A DNA stretch of 64,000 nucleotides from Dehalococcoidia bacterium (lineage in GTDB: Bacteria; Chloroflexota; Dehalococcoidia; Lucifugimonadales; UBA3495). Positions 25,741 to 33,530 of this stretch are shown here, piece after piece. The position numbers were made by a program, and so were the translations under genes. The stretch's first letter is position 1. The number at the start of each line of letters is the position of its first letter. The stretch is taken from NCBI GenBank assembly GCA_022823505.1, contig JAJEIA010000100.1, forward strand, positions 27,113 through 91,112, in the 5' to 3' direction. The notes beneath the pieces are model-generated. The model was not told the DNA's origin, did no database searches, and saw only the letters and a list, made by a program, of their open reading frames with translations.

Positions 25741-26559
25741 CTAGTCGGGAAAGCGGGACCGGCTCCAGGCCAGCGCCGCCCGCAGACCCTGCTCGGCGCG
25801 GATGCGCGCGAACTCGGCGTGCTCCGGCGTGTCCGCCGTGTCGAACTGGGTCATCAGCTCCAGGTTGTGGTTCAGGGCTGAGAGGAACCCGGCGGACTCC
25901 AAGGCGCGGTTGACGGAAAGCTTGGTGGTCTTGATCCCGATGGCGGAGATGTTCCGCATCTTGCCGGCCACCCGTTCGCACTCGGCGATGAGTTCGTCGT
26001 GGGGCACCACACGGTTGACCATGCCCAGGCGTGCCGCCTCGTGGGCGTCAACGATGTCGCCGGTGAGCATCATCTCCTTGGCCATGGCCAGGTTGATCGA
26101 ATACGGGGTGATCAGAAAAGGCGCGCCGTAGCCGAGGCGGATCTCCGGTTCGCCCAGCATGGCCTGATCCGACGCGATCTTCACGTCGCAAACCTGCACC
26201 AGTTCGCAGGCGCCGCCCAGGGCGTAGCCGTTGACGGCGGCGATGACCGGCTTGCTGAGGTTCCACACCATCAGGAAGGTCTCGATGTTGTACTTGAGGC
26301 GGGAGCGGCGGCCGTCGACCGAAAGGGGTTCGCCGTCGGGTCCTCCCGCCTCCGATTCGATGTCGAAGCCGGCAGAGAAGGCCCGCCCGGCGCCGGTCAG
26401 GATTACCACGCGGACGTCGGGGTTGGCCTCAATGCCCTCCAGCGCCTCCCGAAACTCGACCATGAGGGTCTGGCTCAGGGCGTTGAGCTTGTCCGGGCGG
26501 TTGAGGGTCAGGTAACCGATGCCATCCTGCTCGTCGTAAAGCAGGGTTTCAAAAGCCAT
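25741..26559 (-). CDS. enoyl-CoA hydratase/isomerase (crotonase) family protein
   Basis: At 272 residues this is a full-length crotonase. LTLNRPDKLNALS, GRAFSAGFDIESEAG (oxyanion hole) and AAVNGYALGGACELVQVCDVKIAS are classic. GEPEIRLGYGAPF carries the region of the catalytic glutamates. GAGGAG sits 6 nt before the ATG. It ends immediately at the stop of the convergent membrane protein. Likely substrates are acyl-CoA esters in fatty acid or aromatic breakdown; hydratase and isomerase members cannot be told apart here. Confidence 0.92.
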   Translation of the reverse strand: MAFETLLYDEQDGIGYLTLNRPDKLNALSQTLMVEFREALEGIEANPDVRVVILTGAGRAFSAGFDIESEAGGPDGEPLSVDGRRSRLKYNIETFLMVWNLSKPVIAAVNGYALGGACELVQVCDVKIASDQAMLGEPEIRLGYGAPFLITPYSINLAMAKEMMLTGDIVDAHEAARLGMVNRVVPHDELIAECERVAGKMRNISAIGIKTTKLSVNRALESAGFLSALNHNLELMTQFDTADTPEHAEFARIRAEQGLRAALAWSRSRFPD

Positions 26560-26633
26560 AACGCGCTCCTCGATGGCGCTGCATCCTGGGCCCGCGCCGA
26601 CTGATCATCCCTGGCGCGATCACTAACGGAAGG

Positions 26634-27398
26634 CTACGGGCCTACGATCTCCACCGACTGAATGGTCACCGGATTCACCGGGGACGAACCCTCACCGCCG
26701 TCCTTGGTGGGCGCGGTGGCGATGGTGTCGATGGTCTCCAAGCCAGCCACCGCCTGCCCGAAGATGGTGTAGTTGGGCGGCAGCGGGTAGTCGGCGTGCA
26801 TCAGGAAGAACTGGCTGCCGTTGGTGTTCGGGCCCGCGTTGGCCATGGCCATGACGCCCCGCGAATAGGGACGGTTGACCGGCTCGTCGGCAAAGCGATA
26901 GCCGGGGCCGCCGGTTCCCGTGCCGGTGGGGTCGCCCCCCTGGATCATGAACCCGGGGATGGTGCGGTGGAAGATGACGTTGTCGTAGAAGCCCTGCCGT
27001 GCCAGGAACACGAAATTGTTCACGGTGTTCGGCGCATCGGAGGTCAAAAGTTCGATGGTGATGGGCCCGGCCGCGGTTTCCAGCACCGCGGTGTAGGAGG
27101 CTCCCGGGTCGATGGTCATGGCAGGCGGAGAGGACCATTGCTTGATGGAACGGCCGCCCGACACCACGACGTCGGGGGTCGGCGGCGCCGATGCGCCGTT
27201 GGAAGAGCCCGTGATGGGTGTGGCCGGCGGGATCTCCGTTGCCGGGGCTGCCCCGGACCCACCCTGGGCGGCCGTGGGTGAAGGAGCCGGTTCGGGCTGC
27301 CCCAGGGGCGGCGGCGTGATCAGGTTGCAGGCCGCGAAACTCAGCACGGCGACGCCGGCCAGCAGCAGCATGGTCAGGATTTTGGTTGGAGTTATCAT
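26634..27398 (-). CDS. cyclophilin-type peptidyl-prolyl isomerase lipoprotein
   Basis: The 254-residue protein begins with a signal sequence and lipobox (LLLAGVAVLSFAAC, cysteine about 24). A proline/serine/alanine-rich stretch (residues 25-80) links it to a cyclophilin domain: NNFVFLARQGFYDNVIFHRTIPGFMIQGGDP, then GVMAMANAGPNTNGSQFFLM. The FHR and QFF motifs form the active site. It should fold secreted proteins at the outer face of the membrane. It follows the RraA-like gene by 9 bp and probably shares its transcript. The linker matches the stalk style of the lipoproteins at 55358-62619. Confidence 0.93.
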   Translation of the reverse strand: MITPTKILTMLLLAGVAVLSFAACNLITPPPLGQPEPAPSPTAAQGGSGAAPATEIPPATPITGSSNGASAPPTPDVVVSGGRSIKQWSSPPAMTIDPGASYTAVLETAAGPITIELLTSDAPNTVNNFVFLARQGFYDNVIFHRTIPGFMIQGGDPTGTGTGGPGYRFADEPVNRPYSRGVMAMANAGPNTNGSQFFLMHADYPLPPNYTIFGQAVAGLETIDTIATAPTKDGGEGSSPVNPVTIQSVEIVGP

Positions 27399-27407
27399 GG
27401 CACCAGG

Positions 27408-28094
27408 TCAGTAGGGTCGTGTGATCTTGGCCACCTCTTTCAGCGCGTCCAGCGAAAAATCGGGCGACTGGCAGAGGCTGATGGTCTTCTGCTCATAGTC
27501 GGCGATGGTATCGACCATCTCGAGGATGCGGTCGGCGAGCTCAAAGGGGATGTTGGTGACGCCGTGCTTGTCGCCGTGGAGCAGGTCGCCGGTGTGCACG
27601 GTCAGGCCGCCCACCTCGATGGGGATGCCCATGTCCACCATGTGGACGTACGCGTGGGACACGGAGACTTCCTTCGCGAAGAACTGGAACCCCAGGGCGC
27701 GGACTTCGTCCAGGTCGCGGACCGTGCCGTCGGTCGCCACGGCGACGGCGCCCAGGGCCTTGTGGATGTTGGACTGCACCTCTCCCCAATATGCGCCGAT
27801 GGGAGGGTTGTCGATGTCGTGCAGCACGATGAACCTCGGCTCAGGCACCGAGACAATCAGGTCCCACCAGTCCTCGCGGGCAACGCTGAGGCCCTCCGGC
27901 CGGTTGGCGGAGATGACCCCGGTGACGGCGTAGCCGACCAGGGGCGGGAACTCCTGGAATACGGTCTTGATCTCCGGCATCATGAATCCGGCGTTCTTGG
28001 GCCGGAAGTTGAAGCCCTCAATGGCGTTGCAAATGCTGGGCGAGTCGATTTTGGACAGGGCCTGCAGGGTGGCCTCGCTTACGGTTTGGTACAA
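27408..28094 (-). CDS. RraA/HMG aldolase family protein (TTG start)
   Basis: This call has 228 residues from TTG 28094, chosen because GGAGG lies 7 nt upstream while no ATG or GTG fits as well; a longer frame would start at 28163. Features are SPSICNAIEGF near the N-terminus, VATDGTVRDLDEVRALGFQFFA (the DGxxRD-like substrate/metal region) and GDLLHGDKHGV. The family includes 4-hydroxy-4-methyl-2-oxoglutarate aldolase and RNase E inhibitor RraA-type folds. Aldolase activity on a keto acid is more likely here, since no RNase E gene is near. It is the first gene of a two-gene unit with the PPIase lipoprotein. Confidence 0.85.
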   Translation of the reverse strand: MYQTVSEATLQALSKIDSPSICNAIEGFNFRPKNAGFMMPEIKTVFQEFPPLVGYAVTGVISANRPEGLSVAREDWWDLIVSVPEPRFIVLHDIDNPPIGAYWGEVQSNIHKALGAVAVATDGTVRDLDEVRALGFQFFAKEVSVSHAYVHMVDMGIPIEVGGLTVHTGDLLHGDKHGVTNIPFELADRILEMVDTIADYEQKTISLCQSPDFSLDALKEVAKITRPY

Positions 28095-28202
28095 AGCGTA
28101 ACCTCCGTAGATGACTGACACTATGCGCGCCGGCCTACCGCCGGCGCGGGCACAGGATACCACAAATGCCCGGTATCAGCGACGACATCCGTCATCCGCA
28201 AG

Positions 28203-28353
28203 TGTCCGGAATTACGCGGAAAGCCATTGCGAGCGAAGCGTGGCAATCCCGCTGGCGCAGGGGGAGTCCGCGGGGTCAGACGCTGCTGCGTCGAGATTGC
28301 CACAGCGCGAGTGCCTCGCAATGACAACCCGCCGGGTCCGGAACGCTTACTGT
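28203..28353. repeat. palindromic interspersed repeat (CATTGCGAG type), copy 1
   Basis: The core 28225-28325 has inverted ends CATTGCGAG/CTCGCAATG and inner arms GTGGCAATC/GATTGCCAC. The same flanks (TGTCC-GG...GCGGA-AA and ACAACCCGCCGG...CTTACTGT) occur at the second copy (35548-35710). It lies between the RraA-like gene and the NDUFA9-like gene, in a 367-bp gap with no gene. This repeat style is widespread in bacteria, including Dehalococcoidia. Confidence 0.88.
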
Positions 28354-28401
28354 CGCCCAGTGTCTTTGTGGAGCGCGCCGGGGCCGGTGTTTTACGGCCG
28401 G

Positions 28402-28410
28402 TGTTATACT
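28402..28410 (+). promoter_or_regulatory. extended -10 promoter of the NDUFA9-like/folC/fabF run
   Basis: TGT-TATACT (extended TGn and TATACT at 28405-28410) lies 51 bp before the next ATG, at the end of the repeat-bearing gap. No -35 is needed with this type. Confidence 0.55.
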
Positions 28411-28461
28411 GGGAACATAAGCAAAGGATTTGGGTATAAACGGGTTGGCCGGGGGAAGGTT

Positions 28462-29400
28462 ATGACCGTTCTGGTGACCGGAGCCACGGGGCTGTTGGGG
28501 CGAAGGGTGGTCCAGCAATTGCTGGAGACCAACCACGAAGTTCGGGCCATGGTGCGCCGCCCCGGCAGCGAGAACATACTCGCCACGCCGCCGACGGACG
28601 TTTGCTACGGTGACGTGACCGACCCCGACGCCCTCGCCGAGGCGTGCCGCGATGCAACGGCGGTGGTCCACCTGGTCGCGGTGATACGCGGCGGCCCCGG
28701 GCAGTTCGACGCCATCAACCGGCAGGGCACGGCCAACGTGGTCGAGGCCGCCAAGGGCGCGGGCTCGGTAAAGCGATTTATCCACGTGAGCGCGCTGGGG
28801 GCTGACGACCGGCCCCGGCTCCAGTATCTGCACTCGAAATGGCAGGGCGAACAGGCAGTGGCAGGCAGCGGTCTGCCCTACGTGATCCTGCGCCCATCGC
28901 TGATATTCGGGCCGGGCGATGAATTCACCACGGCGGTGGCGGCGCTGGTGCGTGCCATGCCCATCGTTCCGGTGATCGGTTCCGGCAACAACCGACTGCA
29001 GCCCATCCACGTTGACGACGTGGCCCGATGCATCGCCCTCTCGGTCAGCGGCAACATACGGGGCAACCGGACCATCGAAATCGGCGGGCCGGAGCAGCTG
29101 TCCTACAACGAAATCGTGGGTGTCGTGGCCCGCACGCTGGGTCGAAAGGCGCGCCGAATCAACGTGCCGCTGTGGAAGATGCGCCTGCCGGTAGCCGTCA
29201 TGGAGAAGATGACGCCGCGCGCGCCCATCAACCGGGCGATGCTGCAGTTGGTGACGCTGCGGAACGTGGCCGAGCCGAGATCGGTGGATCACACCTTCGG
29301 GTTCCGGCCGCGGCCGCTCTACGGGAACATCGACCACGTGCGCAGCATCACGGTCGGCCAGGCCATCCGCATCAACCTGGGCCTGTCGGCGGGCAGCTAG
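28462..29400 (+). CDS. NDUFA9-like NAD(P)-dependent epimerase/reductase
   Basis: This 312-residue SDR-like protein starts MTVLVTGATGLLGRRVVQQLL, the TGATGxxG dinucleotide loop. KRFIHVSALGAD is the serine strand and YLHSKWQGEQAV the YxxxK-like site with tyrosine shifted. LRPSLIFGPGDEF and LQPIHVDDVA are hallmarks of the complex I NDUFA9 and YcfK-like group. Such proteins act on quinone or nucleotide-sugar substrates; here the role is not certain. GGGGGAAGGT precedes the ATG. FolC starts 9 bp after its stop. Confidence 0.85.
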   Translation: MTVLVTGATGLLGRRVVQQLLETNHEVRAMVRRPGSENILATPPTDVCYGDVTDPDALAEACRDATAVVHLVAVIRGGPGQFDAINRQGTANVVEAAKGAGSVKRFIHVSALGADDRPRLQYLHSKWQGEQAVAGSGLPYVILRPSLIFGPGDEFTTAVAALVRAMPIVPVIGSGNNRLQPIHVDDVARCIALSVSGNIRGNRTIEIGGPEQLSYNEIVGVVARTLGRKARRINVPLWKMRLPVAVMEKMTPRAPINRAMLQLVTLRNVAEPRSVDHTFGFRPRPLYGNIDHVRSITVGQAIRINLGLSAGS

Positions 29401-29408
29401 CAGCGATC

Positions 29409-30788
29409 GTGCCAGCGAGTTACGAGGAAGCGGTAGCCCGGTTGCTGGGCCTGGTCGACCACGAGCGCTCGGCTCCGGCTCAGCCGCGACAGAAGCGGAT
29501 CTACGATCTGCGCAACGTGGAGCGCCTGCTGGCGCGGATGGGCGATCCCCACCTGCGCCGTGGCATCGTGCACGTGGCGGGCACCAAGGGCAAGGGCAGC
29601 ACCGCCGCCATGGTGGAGTCCATCGCGCAGGCCGCCGGATATTCCACCGGCTTCTATTCTTCGCCGCACCTGCACTCTTTCTGCGAGCGCATCCGCCGGG
29701 ACGGACAGCCCGTCTCGCGGGAGCGGTTCGCCGAACTCACCGACGTGGTATGGCCGCACCACTTGGACAATGCTAACGATCCCGAGGCGGGGCCCGCGAC
29801 GCTGTTCGAATACCTGACCGCCATGGGCTTCCAGTGCTTTGCCGGGGACGCGGTCGACGTCAGCGTCATCGAGGTCGGCCTGGGCGGTCGGCTGGACGCC
29901 ACCAACGTGGTCACCCCCGAGGTCAGCGTGATCACCCCCGTGAGCCTGGACCACATGGCGATCCTGGGCGACACCATCGGCGAGATCGCCGCGGACAAGG
30001 CCGGGATCATCAAACGGCAGGTTCCGGTGGTGGTCGGACCGCAGTTCCCCGAGGCGATGGAAGCGATATGCCAGGCTGCCGCCGCGCAGTCGGCGCCGGT
30101 TATTTCAGTGGGGGACGCCATCACCTGGGCGGTTGAGCAGGCTTCGGTCGACGGCCAACTCCTGGAGATACGCGGTCGCCGGGATACCTACCGGTTGCGT
30201 CTGCCTTTGCTGGGCGATTTCCAGGGAGCCAACGGGGCGACGGCGGTGGGCGCGGCGGAGGTCCTGGGCGACGCCGGGTACTCGATTGATCGCCACGCGA
30301 TTGTCGGCGGGCTGGAGACGGTGGAGTGGCCGGGACGCATGGAGATCCTGAGCCGGGAGCCGACACTGGTGGTCGACGGCGCACACAACGATCACTCCGT
30401 GGCGACGCTGCTGGCGACCCTGGACGCCTACGCGCCGCACCGGAACCTGATCGTGGTGGCGGGATTCTCCCGGGACAAGCGGGTGGACGCCATGGTCGAA
30501 CTGTTGGCGCAGCGGGCGGACCGGGTCATCGCCACGCGCTCGCGGCATCCCCGCTCCATGCGGCCGGCGGAGATCGCAGAACAGTTCGCAGGCCAGGGTA
30601 TCCCGGCAGACCTTATCGGGATCACGGCGCGCACGGGCGATGCGGTTACGGAAGCCACGGCAGCCGCCGACGCCGAAGACCTGGTGCTGGTCATCGGGTC
30701 GCTGTTCGTGGTCGCCGAGGCGCGCGAATCGGTCCTGGGGATCGAGCCGGAGACGTATCCCGACCTGCTGCCGCCGGATCTGCGGTGA
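29409..30788 (+). CDS. folC: bifunctional folylpolyglutamate synthase / dihydrofolate synthase
   Basis: The 459-residue enzyme is taken from GTG 29409. The open frame reaches back to 29028, but the preceding gene fills that space. IVHVAGTKGKGSTAAM is the ATP-binding loop of FolC. VSVIEVGLGGRLDATNVV and SLDHMAILGDTIGEIAADKAG are typical Mur-ligase-like blocks. LVVDGAHNDHS lies in the C-terminal half. It adds glutamate to dihydropteroate or folates in the cytoplasm. The start codon lacks a strong ribosome binding site. It may be coupled to the upstream epimerase. Confidence 0.93.
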   Translation: MPASYEEAVARLLGLVDHERSAPAQPRQKRIYDLRNVERLLARMGDPHLRRGIVHVAGTKGKGSTAAMVESIAQAAGYSTGFYSSPHLHSFCERIRRDGQPVSRERFAELTDVVWPHHLDNANDPEAGPATLFEYLTAMGFQCFAGDAVDVSVIEVGLGGRLDATNVVTPEVSVITPVSLDHMAILGDTIGEIAADKAGIIKRQVPVVVGPQFPEAMEAICQAAAAQSAPVISVGDAITWAVEQASVDGQLLEIRGRRDTYRLRLPLLGDFQGANGATAVGAAEVLGDAGYSIDRHAIVGGLETVEWPGRMEILSREPTLVVDGAHNDHSVATLLATLDAYAPHRNLIVVAGFSRDKRVDAMVELLAQRADRVIATRSRHPRSMRPAEIAEQFAGQGIPADLIGITARTGDAVTEATAAADAEDLVLVIGSLFVVAEARESVLGIEPETYPDLLPPDLR

Positions 30789-30800
30789 CCGGAACGCGAC

Positions 30801-30809
30801 TGCTACAAT
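30801..30809 (+). promoter_or_regulatory. extended -10 promoter placed for leaderless fabF mRNA
   Basis: TGC-TACAAT at 30801-30809 ends 7 nt before the fabF ATG. The string TGCTACAATTGCCGGCATGA is nearly identical to that at the mutS2 start. It would place the transcription start at the ATG, independent of folC read-through. Confidence 0.55.
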
Positions 30810-30816
30810 TGCCGGC

Positions 30817-32076
30817 ATGATGCACACCGAAAACGGGCGGCGGCGGGTGGTCGTCACCGGCCTGGGGGCGATCACGCCGCTGGGCCTGAGCGCCAACGAC
30901 TTCTGGAGCAACCTGGTGGCCGGCGTGTCGGGCATTGGGCCGATGACCCTGTGCGATCCGACGGACTACCCCTGCCAGATCGCCGGTCAGGCCGACGATT
31001 TTGACGCCACCAACTACATCGACCGGCGCGAGGCCCGCCGCATGGCCCGCTTCTCCCAGATGGCGGTTGCGGCAGCACTGCAAGCGGTGGCGGATGCCGG
31101 ACTGGACATGGTGCAGGAGGACCCGTACCGCGTGGGCGTGCTGCTGGGCAACGGCAACGGCGGCTTCCCCACCCTGGAGGAAAACTGCCGGATCTTGGCC
31201 GACCGGGGCGGGATGCGGATGTCGCCATTCTTCTTCCCGATGGTGCTGCCCAACATGGCGGCCGCCAACGTGAGCCAGTACGTGGGAGCCCGCGGCTACA
31301 ACTCCACGGCCACAACCGCCTGCGCGGCGTCCAACAACGCCATCGGCGAGGCGCTGCAGGCCATACGGCACGGCGTGGCTGACGCCATGGTCACCGGCGG
31401 CGCGGAGGCTGGCATCAGCCAGCTCGGGCTGGCCGGATTCGCCGTGATGCGGGCGCTCAGCACCCGGAACGATGAGCCGCAGAGGGCCAGCCGGCCCTTC
31501 GACGCCGAGCGGGACGGGTTCGTTCCCGCCGAGGGGGCGGGCATCCTGGTCCTGGAGGAGTTGGAGCGCGCACGAGCGCGGGGCGCCAACATCCTGTGCG
31601 AGCTTTCGGGGTTCGGCGCAACGTCGGACGCGGGGCACCTGGTGCAACCCCAGGAGACCGGGGAAAGCGCGGCCCGGGCCATGGCCGGAGCGCTAACCGA
31701 TGCCGGACTGGAAACGGGCGACGTCGACTACATCAACGCCCACGGAACGTCCACGCCGCTGAACGACGCGGTGGAGACGGTCGCCATCAAGCGGCTGTTC
31801 GGCGAGAAAGCTTACCAGGTTCCGATCAGCAGCACGAAGGGGATGATCGGCCACGCCCTGGGAGCGTCGGGCGCGCTGGAAGCCGTGGCCTGCGTCAAGA
31901 CCATCACGGACCGGCGCATCCACCCCACGGTGAACCAGGAGTCGCCGGACCCCGACTGTGACCTGGACTACGTGCCCAACGAATCGAGGTCAGCCGACGT
32001 GGACGTGGTTCTGTCCAACGCCTTCGGGTTCGGCGGTCAGAACGCCTGCCTGGTGTTCCGGCGCTGGGAAGGGTGA
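30817..32076 (+). CDS. fabF: 3-oxoacyl-[acyl-carrier-protein] synthase II
   Basis: This 419-residue beta-ketoacyl-ACP synthase has ATTACAASNNAIGEA with the active-site cysteine, INAHGTSTPLND with the first catalytic histidine, and SSTKGMIGHALGASG with the second and the lysine. VVVTGLGAITPLG opens it and LSNAFGFGGQNACLVF closes it, both typical. It elongates fatty acyl chains from malonyl-ACP. The acyl carrier and FabH are not in the window. ATG 30817 or 30820 could be the start. A hairpin downstream serves the facing gene. Confidence 0.96.
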   Translation: MMHTENGRRRVVVTGLGAITPLGLSANDFWSNLVAGVSGIGPMTLCDPTDYPCQIAGQADDFDATNYIDRREARRMARFSQMAVAAALQAVADAGLDMVQEDPYRVGVLLGNGNGGFPTLEENCRILADRGGMRMSPFFFPMVLPNMAAANVSQYVGARGYNSTATTACAASNNAIGEALQAIRHGVADAMVTGGAEAGISQLGLAGFAVMRALSTRNDEPQRASRPFDAERDGFVPAEGAGILVLEELERARARGANILCELSGFGATSDAGHLVQPQETGESAARAMAGALTDAGLETGDVDYINAHGTSTPLNDAVETVAIKRLFGEKAYQVPISSTKGMIGHALGASGALEAVACVKTITDRRIHPTVNQESPDPDCDLDYVPNESRSADVDVVLSNAFGFGGQNACLVFRRWEG

Positions 32077-32098
32077 TCCCGCACCTCAAGCCTGAGCG

Positions 32099-32133
32099 AA
32101 AAATCCGCCGGCGCATTTGCGTGACGCCGGCGG
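32099..32133 (-). terminator. intrinsic terminator between fabF and the SWIM protein gene
   Basis: CCGCCGGCG (32105-32113) pairs with CGCCGGCGG (32125-32133) around an 11-nt loop. On the minus strand it is followed by GATTTTT, so the U-tract serves the SWIM gene. On the plus strand the stem alone may slow fabF transcripts. Confidence 0.75.
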
Positions 32134-32166
32134 CAAAATGTTCGGGTAATTGACGAAGACGACCGT

Positions 32167-32418
32167 CTAGTCGGCGGCTTCCGCGGTTTGTCCGGCGAGC
32201 ATCTCGTCGAGCATACGCTGCAAGGCCATGATGTGGCTGCATACCCGTCGGGTCGCGAAGAAGGCGCACTCGCAGCTCCAGTCTCCGTCGCGGTAGGCGA
32301 CCCGGTAGGTGTTGTGGTTGCCGATGAACGAAGCCTCGAAGGTGTGGATGTTCACCCGCTCCGGCTCCTCGGCGTACCTGCGCGCTTTGTCAACCTTGCC
32401 GATATAACTCGAGCTCAT
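32167..32418 (-). CDS. small SWIM zinc-finger protein
   Basis: The 83-residue protein starts at ATG 32418, after GGGGG; a longer frame to 32574 has no support. Its core WSCECAFFATRRVCSHIMALQ fits the SWIM motif CxC...CxH, a zinc finger for nucleic acid or protein contacts. The whole protein is this domain plus a helix (LQRMLDEMLAGQ). It may be a stand-alone cofactor. Function is unknown. It is transcribed towards fabF. Confidence 0.82.
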   Translation of the reverse strand: MSSSYIGKVDKARRYAEEPERVNIHTFEASFIGNHNTYRVAYRDGDWSCECAFFATRRVCSHIMALQRMLDEMLAGQTAEAAD

Positions 32419-32548
32419 TTCAACCCCCGCAGTGTGATGGGACGGGGATGTACCCCGCCCGGCTTCTAATGGTACCGGCAACGGCCGGGGCGGGTCAATA
32501 AGCGCGGGCCCTCGCGCGTACCCGTTTGGGCCGCAACGGGGGAATTGG

Positions 32549-32754
32549 CATCGATGAACAGGATGAACAGGCACAGGATGAACAGGATTGAATGGATGCG
32601 CAGCACAACGGCCGGTCTCGGTCGGAGCGGGTAGCAGAAGCGCTCCCCGGGCTGTAATTCGAGGAGTTGAGACGCTCGTCTATGGCATGGCTTCCCAAGC
32701 GGTACGGCGCCCGGCATACAGCTCAGACCATCCTCGTTATCCTGTTCATCGATG
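32549..32754. repeat. long inverted repeat with AACAGGAT direct repeats
   Basis: CATCGATGAACAGG at 32549-32562 is exactly repeated inverted at 32741-32754. The left arm continues with direct repeats ACAGGATGAACAGG. It shares the CAGGAT theme with the hairpin repeats at 1058, 1744 and 6226. The rest of 32419-32858 shows no gene. Confidence 0.7.
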
Positions 32755-32858
32755 TGAGCTTTACCCTTCGGCAAACTGGGTATGGGTAAGCCGTGGGCCG
32801 AGCCCTGTCGGCGTAGGGACGGATCACCCGGCCACCGGGTCACGTTGCGAACGAACCA

Positions 32859-32887
32859 TTGACAGCCCGACAGACGTGATATATATT
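32859..32887 (+). promoter_or_regulatory. strong sigma70 promoter of the small secreted protein
   Basis: TTGACA at 32859-32864, 17 nt, then TATATT at 32882-32887, in an AT-rich patch with ATATATTATTCATATAAC. It is the best promoter in the window by consensus after rplU. It lies 87 bp before the ATG at 32974. Confidence 0.78.
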
Positions 32888-32973
32888 ATTCATATAACTA
32901 ATAGTGAGTATTCATACATCAGATGCCACAACCGGACAAGGGTGCCCGATATAACTCAAACAAGGAGGACATG

Positions 32974-33453
32974 ATGACTCCGCGGATAATGACACGGGAC
33001 GGACGGCGCGGATTTGCTCCGAGAAGAGGTCTGACGTTCAGGATGATAATCCTGTGGACCTGCGCCCTGGCGTTGGCCCTGGTCGTGGTGAGCCATGCGC
33101 AGGCCGACGGCGTTGATGCCGCGACGGATCTCCAACCCAGCTACGAGCCGATACAGATGCCGGTGGACGAGGGCGGTGAATTGGAGCCGGAACAGTTCTG
33201 TGAGCCGCAGACCATTCCCGGCAGCCACGTCATGGCAGAGGTATGGTCCGCTGAAATGGGCCAGGCCATCGGCCCGGGATCCCTGATGCCCGACTTCGCG
33301 AACGATTCTGATATGGAAGACGTTTGGTCCGCCCAAATGCCGGACGAGAACCTGGGCTGGGAGGAAGGTGCGACCATGCCAGTTACGCTGATGGAGCTGC
33401 CGGCGCCGGACCCCAGCCCAGGCCCGATTTGCAACACGGTCTCGCTGAAGTAG
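32974..33453 (+). CDS. small secreted or membrane-anchored protein with internal repeat
   Basis: No family is recognised. I take ATG 32974, 5 nt after AAGGAGG; ATG 32971 would leave only 2 nt. A hydrophobic segment (MIILWTCALALALVVVSHAQA, cut or anchor) follows a basic start. The mature part (about 110 residues) is acidic, rich in Pro, Met and Glu. It contains two copies of a VWSAEM/VWSAQM unit near residues 90 and 122, each followed by an acidic/Pro run. There are two cysteines, one near the middle and one near the end. A strong promoter and a long hairpin flank it. Confidence 0.72.
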   Translation: MTPRIMTRDGRRGFAPRRGLTFRMIILWTCALALALVVVSHAQADGVDAATDLQPSYEPIQMPVDEGGELEPEQFCEPQTIPGSHVMAEVWSAEMGQAIGPGSLMPDFANDSDMEDVWSAQMPDENLGWEEGATMPVTLMELPAPDPSPGPICNTVSLK

Positions 33454-33482
33454 CCGAAGCCGTGGCGCTGCTATCGGGTCAC

Positions 33483-33517
33483 GGGGGCCGCCGGGCGATG
33501 GATGCCCGGCGGCCCCC
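33483..33517. terminator. 14-bp perfect hairpin between convergent genes
   Basis: GGGGGCCGCCGGGC (33483-33496) and GCCCGGCGGCCCCC (33504-33517) flank a 7-nt loop. It has no U-tract on either strand, but it lies between the stops of two convergent genes and could stop both. Confidence 0.65.
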
Positions 33518-33530
33518 AGTCCATTAGTGG

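Noticed and set aside
28111-28461. longer N-terminus for the NDUFA9-like gene
   Set aside because: It would translate the palindromic repeat and the extended -10 region. The TGATGxxG motif starts immediately after ATG 28462.
33483-33517. riboswitch or attenuator
   Set aside because: It is a simple perfect hairpin between convergent stop codons without alternative pairing; a terminator is the simpler reading.
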